DNA of 64,000 nt from a bacterium (GCA_016124935.1 WGMS01000014.1:62001-126000), one strand, 5' to 3'. Positions 24,207 to 33,417 are shown, numbered from the stretch's first letter. Made by a program: numbers and translations. Notes: generated by a model from the sequence alone, not told the origin.

Positions 24207-24749
24207 ATGAACCTTCAGAATAGTTCAACCGGGGCATCCGAAAAGACCATCGATCTACAGGGTGTGGCCTCTTTCGCCAGCCTGGTCGAGGTACTGGCTC
24301 AAGAGTTGGGTACCAACCCGGGCCGACTGCAGGGTCAGCTTCCCGATGGACCCGACACTTTCAATCGTCTCTCCGGCGAGCTAGAGCTGAATACTAAAGG
24401 CTTTCGCCGCAAAATCACCCTCTATTCCCATCCGGGCAGTCCTCTCACCATGCGCTTCCAGTGCGCCTGGGTCAAAGACGAGATAGGCGAAGGTCCCGAT
24501 GCGATCGTGGGCGGCGTCTCCGCCGACTATTACCTGGGCGGCACCGTGGACAGCATCCTTCCCCAGGGCAGAGCGCTGGCAAGATATGTAGAAGATATCT
24601 TCGCCGTCATGGACCGTATGGTCACTCTGGGCCATTCGCAAAAATTAGCTTCGATGAGCATACCGACCTCTAAAATAGATGCTTTTGAAAAGTCTGAAGA
24701 AGAGCCCCTGATCTCCCAGTTTGAAGAGCCGGCCCCGACCGCTCAATAA
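24207..24749 (+). CDS. Soluble protein of unknown function
   Basis: About 180 residues, no signal peptide or membrane segment. The composition is ordinary and the sequence (for example TKGFRRKITLYSHPGSPLTM, later VGGVSADYYLGGTV) matches no family I can name. ATG 24207 is chosen over TTG 24198. The final 105 bp overlap the 3' end of the AMP-ligase gene on the other strand. Its acidic last 30 residues are less constrained and may be dispensable. Confidence 0.65.
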   Translation: MNLQNSSTGASEKTIDLQGVASFASLVEVLAQELGTNPGRLQGQLPDGPDTFNRLSGELELNTKGFRRKITLYSHPGSPLTMRFQCAWVKDEIGEGPDAIVGGVSADYYLGGTVDSILPQGRALARYVEDIFAVMDRMVTLGHSQKLASMSIPTSKIDAFEKSEEEPLISQFEEPAPTAQ

Positions 24750-26261
24750 AGCTCTCTTTTCCAGCTCTTTATACAGCACCTTGGTGTTATGGCGTCGGTC
24801 GAGGGCGATATTCGAGACCGTGCTTATTTCTGTGGCACCGGCAAAAGCCAGCGCCATTCTCAGTTTGTTGAAGAGCACAGGCGCAAGCGAGTTTTTTGTC
24901 TCGATATAGAGATGGTTTTTGTAGAAGGCCAGTTGAAGGTTGTCTTTGAGCACAGCTCTGGCTGCCTCTTCTGCTGCATAAGAGAGATTGTTGCCGGGGG
25001 CGACCGAGCCGGTCAGCCAGAGCCTGCCCCGGCTATCTAAGTAGCCGTAGTCACCGGTGCGATGAAAACGTCTGCCTTCTAGATCCAGTTTGCGACCGAT
25101 CTCGTCTTCTTTTAATAGATAGTGCTCGACTACATGGGCACCACCGACGATGATCTCTCCGGTTTGCGCTTCGAAGCCGGCACCACCATACAGCTTTTTT
25201 AAATGATTGCTGTAGCGCTTTATATTGTCATCGGGCTTATCCAGAGGAAGTATTCTCAGCTCTATCTCATCTATGACGGAGCCGACCAGCAAACCTGCTC
25301 CCCGGCGACTGAGATCTCTATCTTCTTGGGACCGTTCAGATTCTATTATATGTGCTATCGGTTCCGCTTCGGAGCTGCCGTAGACGGTGATGATATCCGC
25401 TTCCGGAAAGACCCTGGCGGCTGTTTCGATCATATCGGCTCGGACAGTGCCACCACCGGTGAATACTGTTTTCAAGTTTAGAAGGGCGCTGTTCTCTTCT
25501 TTTAAATATTCAACCAGATTACTCACTAAAGAAGGCGATGCCAGAATAGAGTCGGCGCCGCTTATACAGAGCTCTCTTTTGAGGACTTTCACCGAAGCCT
25601 TCTTAGGATCCTTTAAGCCGGCCTTCGATAGAACAGTGCAGGCGCCGGAGGCTATATTGGCGAGTACAAACATCGGCAGCGCCGTTAACTCAATTCTGGT
25701 CTCTGTTATCGCCAGCTCTTTTTTGAGCACGGCCAGTTGAACTTTCAAAAAGCCATGGGAGCGAACAATCGCTTTGGCTCGGCCGCTGCTGCCGCTGGTG
25801 AAGGTGATAAGCGCCGGGCTCTCCTCGTTCAAGGCATTGACTGAGCTAGAATGCTCCCTGCGATAATAGTCTATCTGGGCGCTCAGACCCGAGAGCGTAG
25901 CCAGGACTTTATAGAAGCCACTGGCGATCATAGCTTTCGGCTTTACTTCACGAAGACAGTATTTCATAGTCGCCGCGGACATTCCCGGATCTAAGAAAAG
26001 AGCGCAGGCGCCCAATTTCAATAAGGCGAGCAGATCTATATAGAGCTGTTTTGAAACCGGCTCTAAGAGGAGGACGATGTCACCGTTTCCGATACCATCC
26101 TTTGAAAGTTCCAGGCTTCTTCTATTCACTCTCTCGAGAAAATCACCATAGGTGGTTTTGGTCAGAGCCGAATCTCTTTCGACTTCCATAAAGACCGGTC
26201 TCTCGGGAAAGTTTGCGGCGATATCATCGAGTATCGCGCCGACATTAACTGCTTGTTCCAT
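24645..26261 (-). CDS. AMP-dependent acyl-activating enzyme (ANL superfamily), OleC-like
   Basis: A 538-residue member of the acyl-CoA-synthetase superfamily, which forms an acyl-adenylate from a carboxylic acid and ATP. The AMP-binding signature is ITFTSGSSGRAKAIVRSHGF (near residue 152) and VYGSSEAEPI (near 293). The hinge and A8 segment FHRTGDYGYLDSRGRLWLTG is typical. At the C-terminus, the motif with the catalytic Lys reads LDRRHNTKVLYKEL, which resembles the D-x-RHN-x-K motif of OleC beta-lactone synthetases rather than the usual GK-containing A10. It starts within the last 17 bp of the GNAT-like gene and is the last gene of the cluster. Substrate unknown. Confidence 0.85.
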   Translation of the reverse strand: MEQAVNVGAILDDIAANFPERPVFMEVERDSALTKTTYGDFLERVNRRSLELSKDGIGNGDIVLLLEPVSKQLYIDLLALLKLGACALFLDPGMSAATMKYCLREVKPKAMIASGFYKVLATLSGLSAQIDYYRREHSSSVNALNEESPALITFTSGSSGRAKAIVRSHGFLKVQLAVLKKELAITETRIELTALPMFVLANIASGACTVLSKAGLKDPKKASVKVLKRELCISGADSILASPSLVSNLVEYLKEENSALLNLKTVFTGGGTVRADMIETAARVFPEADIITVYGSSEAEPIAHIIESERSQEDRDLSRRGAGLLVGSVIDEIELRILPLDKPDDNIKRYSNHLKKLYGGAGFEAQTGEIIVGGAHVVEHYLLKEDEIGRKLDLEGRRFHRTGDYGYLDSRGRLWLTGSVAPGNNLSYAAEEAARAVLKDNLQLAFYKNHLYIETKNSLAPVLFNKLRMALAFAGATEISTVSNIALDRRHNTKVLYKELEKRALLSGRGRLFKLGDQGLFFRLFKSIYFRGRYAHRS

Positions 26262-27222
26262 GATTCAACTCTTTTGCAAACAGGTTGTATTTTCTAAAGA
26301 CTTCAATATCTCGGCTTTTGCTGAAACATGCCGAGCGATTGTCATTTTTGTAGAGGGCATGAATCATTCGCTTGAAGCCTTTTGATTTCGCTTTCTTGTG
26401 ACAGAGGCTGGTCAGATAAAGACCGATGCCTCCAAGCTCCTCTTGTGGACCGGGCACCCTTGCCAGGGTCTTGAGCACCAGGCTGTCGTTGAAAACGTTG
26501 TTTGCAGGCGCCAGCAGTTTGTTCGCGATCGCAAACAGATAGCCCACAGCGATGCCGTCTTTTTCGGCGATCAGAATTAGCTCTTCGTCGACGATATCGA
26601 TGATAGGCAGATATAGCGAGAGAAACTGATCTTTAGTTATCGGGCTATAGAGAAAGTTGTCGGCGAAGGCTTCTATAGATACTTTATAGAGAGCATCAAG
26701 CTCTTGATTAGCCTTTGAGCGGTCGAAGTTTCTCACTCTGATACCTTTGTCGGCAAGCTCCTTTGCCAGGCTCTCGCCTCTTGCGCAGAAGTCTTCTTTG
26801 CAGGGAAGAATAGAGGAGGCATATTCGGCCACCGAGACAAATCCGGCTGCTTCGAAGTGGCCGGGATAGGATTTATCTGTATAAGTCTCCAGGGCGAAAG
26901 CCGGCTTGTCAAAGCCTTCGGTCACCAGTCGGTAGGGGTTCCAGGTGTTGCCGTTTATCGGTCCGATTAGATAGTGGGCGCCGCTCTCTTTTTCTACTAA
27001 GGCGGCTGCTTCGTGAAGCATCTCCACGGCAAAGGCGCCGGCGTCGGGTTCTGCTTTGTAATTGCCCAGAAAAGCGACCTTTTGACCCCGGTAGAGAGGC
27101 AGGTTCTCCAGCCATAGAGAGCAGGAGCTTCTTCCTGTAACCAGGTCGATGGCTGGTTTTGTGGGATCGGCAACGGTTTTTGTGGTTGACATGATTTTTG
27201 CTGACTCCTTCAATATGGCCAT
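26245..27222 (-). CDS. GNAT-like N-acyltransferase family protein
   Basis: A 325-residue cytoplasmic protein. The C-terminal half has the layout of GNAT acyltransferases: helix-strand segments around EELILIAEKDGIAVGYLFAI, and later GGIGLYLTSLCHKKAKSKGF, where acyl-CoA would be bound. The N-terminal half (LPLYRGQKVAFLGNYKAEPD, then HYLIGPINGNTWNPYRLV) is like the YghO-type proteins. Start ATG 27222 or ATG 27192; the latter has AAGGAG about 12 bases upstream, so the true start may be 27192. It overlaps the ligase gene by 17 bp, strong evidence for coupling. An acyl or aminoacyl acceptor is not identified. Confidence 0.78.
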   Translation of the reverse strand: MAILKESAKIMSTTKTVADPTKPAIDLVTGRSSCSLWLENLPLYRGQKVAFLGNYKAEPDAGAFAVEMLHEAAALVEKESGAHYLIGPINGNTWNPYRLVTEGFDKPAFALETYTDKSYPGHFEAAGFVSVAEYASSILPCKEDFCARGESLAKELADKGIRVRNFDRSKANQELDALYKVSIEAFADNFLYSPITKDQFLSLYLPIIDIVDEELILIAEKDGIAVGYLFAIANKLLAPANNVFNDSLVLKTLARVPGPQEELGGIGLYLTSLCHKKAKSKGFKRMIHALYKNDNRSACFSKSRDIEVFRKYNLFAKELNHGTSS

Positions 27223-27279
27223 TGTCTCTGTTTGGAGCGCTTACTGAGCAGGACTTCCATCAGTTTTTCAACTGTGCTC

Positions 27280-28641
27280 TCAGATAAGCAAAGGCAGAAG
27301 TCCCAGCGCCGAGCCCAATGACGCAAAAGAGGCCTGCTTCAGCCAGCGGGCCGGTCTGGTGGTGCCGGCCAGGCGGTTGGCGTTGAGGAGATAGAACATC
27401 AAGGTGGGTAGAGCGATGGCTACAGGAGCCAGGAAAAGATAGAGCAGGATCATCTCCGGATTCTGCAAGAATGCCATATAAGGCAGGCAGGTCATGCAGG
27501 TGAGGCACCAGGCTTTGCCCACGGCAAGGGCCAGGACCTTGAGCCTGTAGCGATCCAGCTTCTGGTAGCGCAGGTGAGCCGTGGCGATGATGGCGGCATG
27601 GGCTCCAAAGGTAAGGCTGTAAGGGAAGAGATAAAAGCTTACTTGAGCACCGGAAGCGATACCAGAGTCTCCCCGGGCGAGCAAAATCCAGAAGGTGCCT
27701 GCGGCAGCTATGGTAAGCACTCCATATAAAGAATGCAGGTTTTTGAGGGCGCGAAATCTTTTGGGCATCAGATATTTGTAGCTTAGAAACAGCGCTGCCG
27801 GGCTGAGCACAAAGAGGGGACCACCGGTGTGGAATGCGAAGTACGAGAAAAGTGCCACGGCCATGACGGCGCTGCCGGTGAGGGTGGATCTGTTTCTGAG
27901 CAGCACAAAGCCTAAGGCTATCAGAGCTAGAGCGGCCAGACTCAGATGCATTGCAGGCAGGGGTAGATGTTCGTGGGTGATTATCGCGTAATAGGCGCCC
28001 AGGGGGATGAGCTGATTGTCGAGTCCCATCCAGGACATGCCTTCGAAGAGCATGGCGATCACAGCCACGATTAAAGATAGGACTATGGCTTCTGCCGGCA
28101 TCAGCATGGCGCCTGTACCGGGCATTAATGCAAGAATGAAGGTGGTGGTGAATGCGGTGACCAGAAAAGCCAGGGAGCCCTCGGAAGATTTCTGCCCATC
28201 TAAGGTTGAGAATTTGCGGCGACCGAAGCGCATGCCGATAATGGCCGAGACCGCGTCGGCGTATGTAAGCACAGCGATTGGCGCGATGAATAGAAAAGGA
28301 TCACCGTCGGCAAGCACAAAGGTGAGACCCACCGCTATCGGAAAGCAGATCTCGCCCACCGACTTTCTGCCCGGGGCCAGCACCACTGTACGCCATTTGT
28401 TTTGCGAGGAGATTTTTATCGTGGCTAGAAACAGGCTGGATACTATAGAAAGTGCGACCACCGGCCAGGTCTCATGGAAGATCCAGGGGAAAGAGAGAGT
28501 GATAGTGCCCATCACCACATGCAGTGTCTTTCTGACCGCTTCTCTATCGAGATCGAATTTCGACCAGGCCACAGCCAGGATATGAATGAGGGCGGTTAGA
28601 ATCGTCATGATTCCTAGCATGGCGATGAGATGATTCAACAT
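27280..28641 (-). CDS. Multi-pass membrane protein with phytol/dolichol-kinase-like N-terminal half
   Basis: A 453-residue membrane protein with about 13 hydrophobic segments. The N-terminal half resembles the dolichol/phytol kinase (SEC59/VTE5) and CDP-diacylglycerol synthase fold: REAVRKTLHVVMGTITL (residues 34-50), RKSVGEICFPIAVG (near 92), and the core YADAVSAIIGMRFGRRK near residue 127 with GQKSSEGSLAFLV. The second half has about six more membrane segments with no family I know. It could phosphorylate a prenol or lipid alcohol. It overlaps the DUF3419 gene by seven bases. Confidence 0.78.
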   Translation of the reverse strand: MLNHLIAMLGIMTILTALIHILAVAWSKFDLDREAVRKTLHVVMGTITLSFPWIFHETWPVVALSIVSSLFLATIKISSQNKWRTVVLAPGRKSVGEICFPIAVGLTFVLADGDPFLFIAPIAVLTYADAVSAIIGMRFGRRKFSTLDGQKSSEGSLAFLVTAFTTTFILALMPGTGAMLMPAEAIVLSLIVAVIAMLFEGMSWMGLDNQLIPLGAYYAIITHEHLPLPAMHLSLAALALIALGFVLLRNRSTLTGSAVMAVALFSYFAFHTGGPLFVLSPAALFLSYKYLMPKRFRALKNLHSLYGVLTIAAAGTFWILLARGDSGIASGAQVSFYLFPYSLTFGAHAAIIATAHLRYQKLDRYRLKVLALAVGKAWCLTCMTCLPYMAFLQNPEMILLYLFLAPVAIALPTLMFYLLNANRLAGTTRPARWLKQASFASLGSALGLLPLLI

Positions 28642-29753
28642 GATGACGCCTTTATCTCGCGGTTGAAGCGGGTGTAGAAGAAGGTCTTGTCTTGAGCATA
28701 AAGATTACTCGAAGCTTCTTGATCTCTTTTGATCGATTTTGAATTGGACGTTCTAGGAGCGAGCATGTTCCAATAGGCAAGCCGTGCTCCTTCACTGGCT
28801 CTGTCGTTGATGATCTCGAGGGTGTTCCTGTAGGATTCTTCGCTTACATATTCGAAAACATCGCTCAGGTTGAAACAGTCGATGCTATCTGGATCGACTC
28901 CTTCGAGAAACTCTTCTAGAGATGCTTTTTTAAACTCCAATCTGTCTGCATTGGCTTTTATCTTCTCGAAATTTTCGGCTCTAAGAAAAAAGGGCAGGTT
29001 CTCGGCTCGATATTCTCCGAAGAGTATCCAGTGCAGATAGGGATTTTGGGCAGGGTCTTGAATAACCAGGGCTTTATAAATGGACTCGCTCAAAAATTCG
29101 GGCAGGCTTCTTTCGACATACTTGAAGAAGGAAGGATCCCGGCCTAAGAAACCTATGACTGCATTGGAGAAAAACAGCTTTATCGCAAGACGAAAGCGAA
29201 GGTTGTTCCAGGTCTTTTCAAAAAACTCTTTTCTTTTGACATATGTTTTGGGGCTGACCAGGCTCTCGACAGAACGACGTGTATGCAGCAAGGGCAGTAT
29301 TGCATTGCGAAAGATGGCGAAATAGCGCTCGAATTTGCCTGAGCCGGCAAGACCCTTTTCTATGAGGGCTTTGTTGAGGTTGAAGTATTGCACCGTATCA
29401 GGTGTCAGGTAAGGAAGCAGATTTAAATATAACTCGGTTCTGCGGTTGCTCTGGCCATAGCCAAGCAGTTCCAAAACCGAAGCTCTGTCTAGATGCTCTA
29501 TCGCTCTCAGCTTGAGCTCAGAAAGCGCCAGCTGCGCCGGATTGAGATCGATGGCGACTACTTTTGCCGGCGCCGCCGTCAGCATAGCCAGGCTGTTATC
29601 ACCGGCGGAGGCGATAGAAAGACAGGTATCTCCCGGCTTTATATCGAGAGCGGTTAACAGGACCTCGGTATCTTCCCAGCACTGGGCGTAGCGGATGTAA
29701 GAAAAATCCGCTCTGGTCTCTATTTCACTGGGTTTTGTATCTGATTTTTTCAT
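28635..29753 (-). CDS. DUF3419 protein, BtaA-like SAM:lipid 3-amino-3-carboxypropyltransferase
   Basis: Family DUF3419; BtaA members transfer the 3-amino-3-carboxypropyl group of S-adenosylmethionine to diacylglycerol, the first step in betaine lipid synthesis. Motifs: YAQCWEDTEVL near residue 21, SIASAGDNSLAML near 45 and VVAIDLNPAQLALSELKL near 65, all as in BtaA. Later, DSIDCFNLSDVFEYVSEE near residue 304 fits the C-terminal part. Length about 372 residues, slightly shorter than typical BtaA. I start at ATG 29753; the frame also has TTG at 29774. No BtaB methyltransferase is found in the window, so a full betaine lipid is not shown. Confidence 0.85.
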   Translation of the reverse strand: MKKSDTKPSEIETRADFSYIRYAQCWEDTEVLLTALDIKPGDTCLSIASAGDNSLAMLTAAPAKVVAIDLNPAQLALSELKLRAIEHLDRASVLELLGYGQSNRRTELYLNLLPYLTPDTVQYFNLNKALIEKGLAGSGKFERYFAIFRNAILPLLHTRRSVESLVSPKTYVKRKEFFEKTWNNLRFRLAIKLFFSNAVIGFLGRDPSFFKYVERSLPEFLSESIYKALVIQDPAQNPYLHWILFGEYRAENLPFFLRAENFEKIKANADRLEFKKASLEEFLEGVDPDSIDCFNLSDVFEYVSEESYRNTLEIINDRASEGARLAYWNMLAPRTSNSKSIKRDQEASSNLYAQDKTFFYTRFNREIKASSC

Positions 29754-29783
29754 AATACATTTATTCTGCAACATACACAGCTA

Positions 29784-29800
29784 GCCCGGCGAAGCCGGGC
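29784..29800. other. GC-rich intercistronic hairpin
   Basis: GCCCGGC (29784-29790), GAA loop, GCCGGGC (29794-29800): a perfect 7-bp GC stem with a TTC loop on the coding strand. It lies between the dikinase-like and DUF3419 genes. No U-tract follows, so it is more likely an mRNA processing or stability element than a terminator. Confidence 0.5.
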
Positions 29801-29839
29801 AACAGTATCTGAACTGTGGACTTATATTGTCGGCAGATC

Positions 29840-32458
29840 TCAGGCGATTTTCTTAGTTCTAGAGTCAGAGGCTCTTTCTAAGATGGTCAACCTGCCTGTG
29901 CCGCCGTCTACCTCGACCAGGTCGCCTTCGGCAAGAGCTTTGGTCGCTCCTTTGAGCGAGACTATCGTGGGGATGCCCAGCTCCCTTGCCACTATCGCCG
30001 TATGGGAAAGCAGGCTTCCATATTCGACCACCACCGCTTTAGCCTGGGATATGACCGTTATCCAGCCAGGGTCTGTGCGTTCGGCGACAAGAATCTCATG
30101 ACCCTCCATGCTCTCTTTATTGGGGTCGACCAGCACTTTCACACTGCCGCGGATTCTGCCCGGGCAGGCTCCCGTTCCGGTAAGAGCAGATCCATCGATA
30201 GAGGCCGTTGCCGCTTCGGTCTCCCGTCGTCCTAAATTAGCTCCATCAAAGCAGATGATTCTATCGGGCGAAGCCTTGGGAAATGCCGCCGCTTCAGCAA
30301 GACGTGCTTCTGCGAGCGCTTTCAAGTTCGTGGTGGTGGCGGTGCCTTCCACAAAGCGCAGCACCTCTTCTACCTCCAGGTAGAATATGTCTTCTGCAGA
30401 TTTCAGATAGCCAGCCTCATGCAGTTTGCTTCCCAGGGCTCTGAAAATAGCGCGGACGATGCCGAAGACTCTGGTTCTTTCGTAGCGCAGATTCTCGCGA
30501 TATTTGATTCTAGCCCGGGTTTCGTTGAGGACCGCTCTGTATACGAGAAGCTTGATCCGGCTCTTTTTGAGCTCTTCTAAGAGCTCGGCTTCGGCCTCTT
30601 CTCTTTTAGCTTCTGCGATATTGCCACAGGTTTTATCGCCAGAGTTCTCTTTTACGGTAAGCACCGATTCGAGTATCGGCTCTGGATTGTCTTTTAAAGT
30701 ACGGCTCTCCAGCTTCAATTCTCCTGCCGAACGGTCGCCGAAACGTCTTAAATATTCTTCGAATAGTTGGTTGAACGAACTAAAAGAATTGTTCTCTCTG
30801 AGCGCGTTAAGATCTCCTTCTCTTACGGCTTTCTCCAGTAACTTATCGGCTTTGACTAACTGTGCCATTTCGTTGATCAGTCTATTGGGCTCGGTGCTGA
30901 CGATTCCGGTTTCACCGCAGAGCAGCTTATTGAAAAGAGACTCGTCAGAGAGCCAGCTTGCCGACAACTTGCGGCTCAGACCGAAGCAGATCATGGCGAA
31001 GAAGTCGTTGATTAACGGGGCGTCCCAGTTTTTGAGAAGCTCGACCTCGAGCCGGCGATAGAGTTGAGCCAGCTCCACCGCAGATAGTGCCTCCAGATTA
31101 TGCGGAATATCTTTGAGCGAAGTCTCCAGTCTCTTTTCAAAGCGCTTTATTGAGACAGGCAGGGTGAGATAGCGATAGAGAATACCGGCAAGACTGAGAC
31201 AGAAAGAGAGGAGGTCTCCGGCTTTTTCAGATAGAGAGATATTCTTGTGATTGTGAGCTTCTTTGTCCAGATATTGGGGATCAGGCGGTTCTTTGACTCC
31301 CATCATCTGTTCCATGAAGGCGCTGTTAAATTTATATCCTGGAAAGAGAGCCAGGAGTCTGTACCAGTTCAAGAGATTGTAGTAGATGCGGCCATTTAAG
31401 TAGCCTAGCATCTGGGGGAAAATGAAAGCGTTTTTCTCAATCAGGCTCTCTTTAACCCCCATCAAACGGGCAAATTCGAGATAGACATTTTCATAAGCGA
31501 CTCTTGCAAATGAGAAAGTCAGGGGCGTGGTGATGCCTGGATAGGACTCGGCAATATTGCTGTTGTCGAAGATATCCACCCGACGATTAGAAGCGGCTTT
31601 TTCAAGGGTGGTTATCGCTCTTGACTGGACTATGAAGAGGCGGTTATCTTTGATAACCCATTCGATGTCTTGAGGTTGCTCAAAAAGCTTGCCCAGAGCT
31701 TGCGCGACTTTCTCTATCTGTTTGATCTGAAAGCTTCTCAAAACGCCGTGCTCTCGATTCGAGATCTCTTTGATCTTGCCTGCTTTCAATACATACAAAG
31801 CCCCTTCGGCAGTACCGTCGACAAGCTTTTCGGCGGTGCCTGAGACAGCGTTTATGAGTACGGTTTCCAGATCACCGTTTCTAGGATCGGCACCGAATGC
31901 CACTCCGGCAAGATCTGCTTCGACCATGACCTGAATTATCACTGCCGGTATCTCGGCCAGAGCGCTCTGGCCTGAAAGTTTACGATAGTGGCTTACTCTT
32001 TCACCGTAGGCCGATTGCCAGACTTTTATGACATGGAGGGCAAGGTCTTTCTCTTCTACTCTCAAAAAAGAGTCGAGCTGACCGGCAAACGAATGCTCTC
32101 TGCCGTCTTCCAGGCTTGCCGAGGAGCGCACGGCATAGCCTGTGTCGTCGGCTATGGCCGCTTGTCTGAGCTGCGCCACCACTTTTTTCTGCAGAGCTTC
32201 AACAAATAAATTGTCTTCTTCCAGCGAGGATAGAAAGGTCGACATGGCCTCTTCATCCAGATCTTCAGTATCGAAAGCGATGGGAGCCATCTCCAGGTTG
32301 TTGTCACCGGTTGCAGCCTCCGGCACAACGAAACATTCTTGAAGAGTTTCGTTTAAAAGTTCGCCATTGAGGACGATAAAAGGAGGGATGTTGAAGCCAT
32401 GCTCCTGCATCTTTTTTAGATTATCGGCTTTGCCGCCGTGGATAGTTTTCTTGTTCAT
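29840..32458 (-). CDS. PEP-synthase-type dikinase with rifampicin-phosphotransferase-like layout
   Basis: About 872 residues. N-terminal ATP-binding (PPDK-N) domain, residues 1-330, with GGKADNLKKMQEHGF and YAVRSSASLEDGREHSFAG. The middle, about 340-760, is helical and unlike the TIM barrel of PEP synthase. The C-terminal swivelling His domain has EYGSLLSHTAIVARELGIP (near residue 815) with the phospho-carrying His. ATP domain, distinct middle domain, then His domain in this order, plus the length, is the layout of rifampicin phosphotransferase, which uses ATP to phosphorylate a small acceptor. Here the acceptor is unknown; lipid-cluster context suggests a lipid or polyol. ATG 32458 has AAGGTG six bases upstream. 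Confidence 0.85.
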   Translation of the reverse strand: MNKKTIHGGKADNLKKMQEHGFNIPPFIVLNGELLNETLQECFVVPEAATGDNNLEMAPIAFDTEDLDEEAMSTFLSSLEEDNLFVEALQKKVVAQLRQAAIADDTGYAVRSSASLEDGREHSFAGQLDSFLRVEEKDLALHVIKVWQSAYGERVSHYRKLSGQSALAEIPAVIIQVMVEADLAGVAFGADPRNGDLETVLINAVSGTAEKLVDGTAEGALYVLKAGKIKEISNREHGVLRSFQIKQIEKVAQALGKLFEQPQDIEWVIKDNRLFIVQSRAITTLEKAASNRRVDIFDNSNIAESYPGITTPLTFSFARVAYENVYLEFARLMGVKESLIEKNAFIFPQMLGYLNGRIYYNLLNWYRLLALFPGYKFNSAFMEQMMGVKEPPDPQYLDKEAHNHKNISLSEKAGDLLSFCLSLAGILYRYLTLPVSIKRFEKRLETSLKDIPHNLEALSAVELAQLYRRLEVELLKNWDAPLINDFFAMICFGLSRKLSASWLSDESLFNKLLCGETGIVSTEPNRLINEMAQLVKADKLLEKAVREGDLNALRENNSFSSFNQLFEEYLRRFGDRSAGELKLESRTLKDNPEPILESVLTVKENSGDKTCGNIAEAKREEAEAELLEELKKSRIKLLVYRAVLNETRARIKYRENLRYERTRVFGIVRAIFRALGSKLHEAGYLKSAEDIFYLEVEEVLRFVEGTATTTNLKALAEARLAEAAAFPKASPDRIICFDGANLGRRETEAATASIDGSALTGTGACPGRIRGSVKVLVDPNKESMEGHEILVAERTDPGWITVISQAKAVVVEYGSLLSHTAIVARELGIPTIVSLKGATKALAEGDLVEVDGGTGRLTILERASDSRTKKIA

Positions 32459-32472
32459 TACAATCACCTTGG

Positions 32473-33417
32473 TTAAGCGATGAGCTTCAGACCCAGGGGA
32501 ACGATACCCATGAGCAGATAGAGGGATAGGGTCCAGATCCCCGAGATATTTTCGATCGCCCTGGAATTGTCCGGGCTTCTTTCTTTGATGAAACGAAGAC
32601 CGGTGGCCAGACAGAAGAGAAAAATCACCGAGCCGATGGCGGCGGCACCGAGACCGAAGCCTACTTTAGAGGCGGTGAGCACCGCTAAGACCAGCGAAGC
32701 GAACATGGTCAGAAGCCAGACGATGGTGGCATTATCGGGACCCCAGCTGGCGCTATAGGTGCCTGCACCACTGCGCTCTTCTATGGGAGCTTTGATTTTG
32801 CGACCGATCTCGATAATCATGCCCAGTTTGAAACTGGTGCCAAAAAAGAAAAGCAGGGCATAAGAAGGCTCTGTAAGCGCCACCATCCAGTGACAGGCGG
32901 TGATGAAAAAATCGGTGAAAAAGAGGATGCCCATGTGGGAGAGCATATAGACGATGGGATGCTTCCTCAGCCAGCTGCCTACAAAAAATTCGTTATGCAT
33001 CAGATAGAGATAGAGCCAGATGGCGCCCAGGGGCAGAAGCAGCCTGGCTTCAAGATGCATGACAAGAGCCGCCTGGAGCACAGCAAGCCCCAGCCCTAGT
33101 TTTTTGAGCTCTTCTAAATTGACCAGTCCCCGGGGAACCGGTCTTTCCGGATAGTGCTCCCGGTCGAAGGCGGCGTCTTTGATCTCGTCCGAGATGCGAA
33201 GCTGCATAAAGACCATAAGTGTCACGGCGAAGGCGGTGACATACATAGGCCTGCTCGGTAACCGGGCAGCATCCGAGACCATATAAGAGAGTGCCAGACC
33301 GGAAGCGGCAAAGGCTGCCACCAGGGGAGTGTATTTCTTGAAGGGAAATCTCTCTGCCTGATAGACGAGCCAGCGATTTTCATTTATCGATCTTGTTGTA
33401 GTTGCCGTGTCCAGCAT
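32473..33417 (-). CDS. UbiA-superfamily prenyltransferase-like membrane protein
   Basis: About 314 residues with eight or nine membrane segments. The first Asp-rich motif is present as RISDEIKDAAFDREHYPERP (near residue 74). The second site differs from classical UbiA: EIGRKIKAPIEERSGAGTYS (near residue 204) has only acidic and basic residues of a related pattern. It is probably the membrane step of the cluster, joining a prenyl or other hydrophobic group to an acceptor. ATG 33417 is favoured because TGAGG lies six bases upstream; ATG 33429 is also possible. Ninety-nine bp separate it from rodA, so it may have its own promoter, and 14 bp from the dikinase gene. Confidence 0.83.
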   Translation of the reverse strand: MLDTATTTRSINENRWLVYQAERFPFKKYTPLVAAFAASGLALSYMVSDAARLPSRPMYVTAFAVTLMVFMQLRISDEIKDAAFDREHYPERPVPRGLVNLEELKKLGLGLAVLQAALVMHLEARLLLPLGAIWLYLYLMHNEFFVGSWLRKHPIVYMLSHMGILFFTDFFITACHWMVALTEPSYALLFFFGTSFKLGMIIEIGRKIKAPIEERSGAGTYSASWGPDNATIVWLLTMFASLVLAVLTASKVGFGLGAAAIGSVIFLFCLATGLRFIKERSPDNSRAIENISGIWTLSLYLLMGIVPLGLKLIA

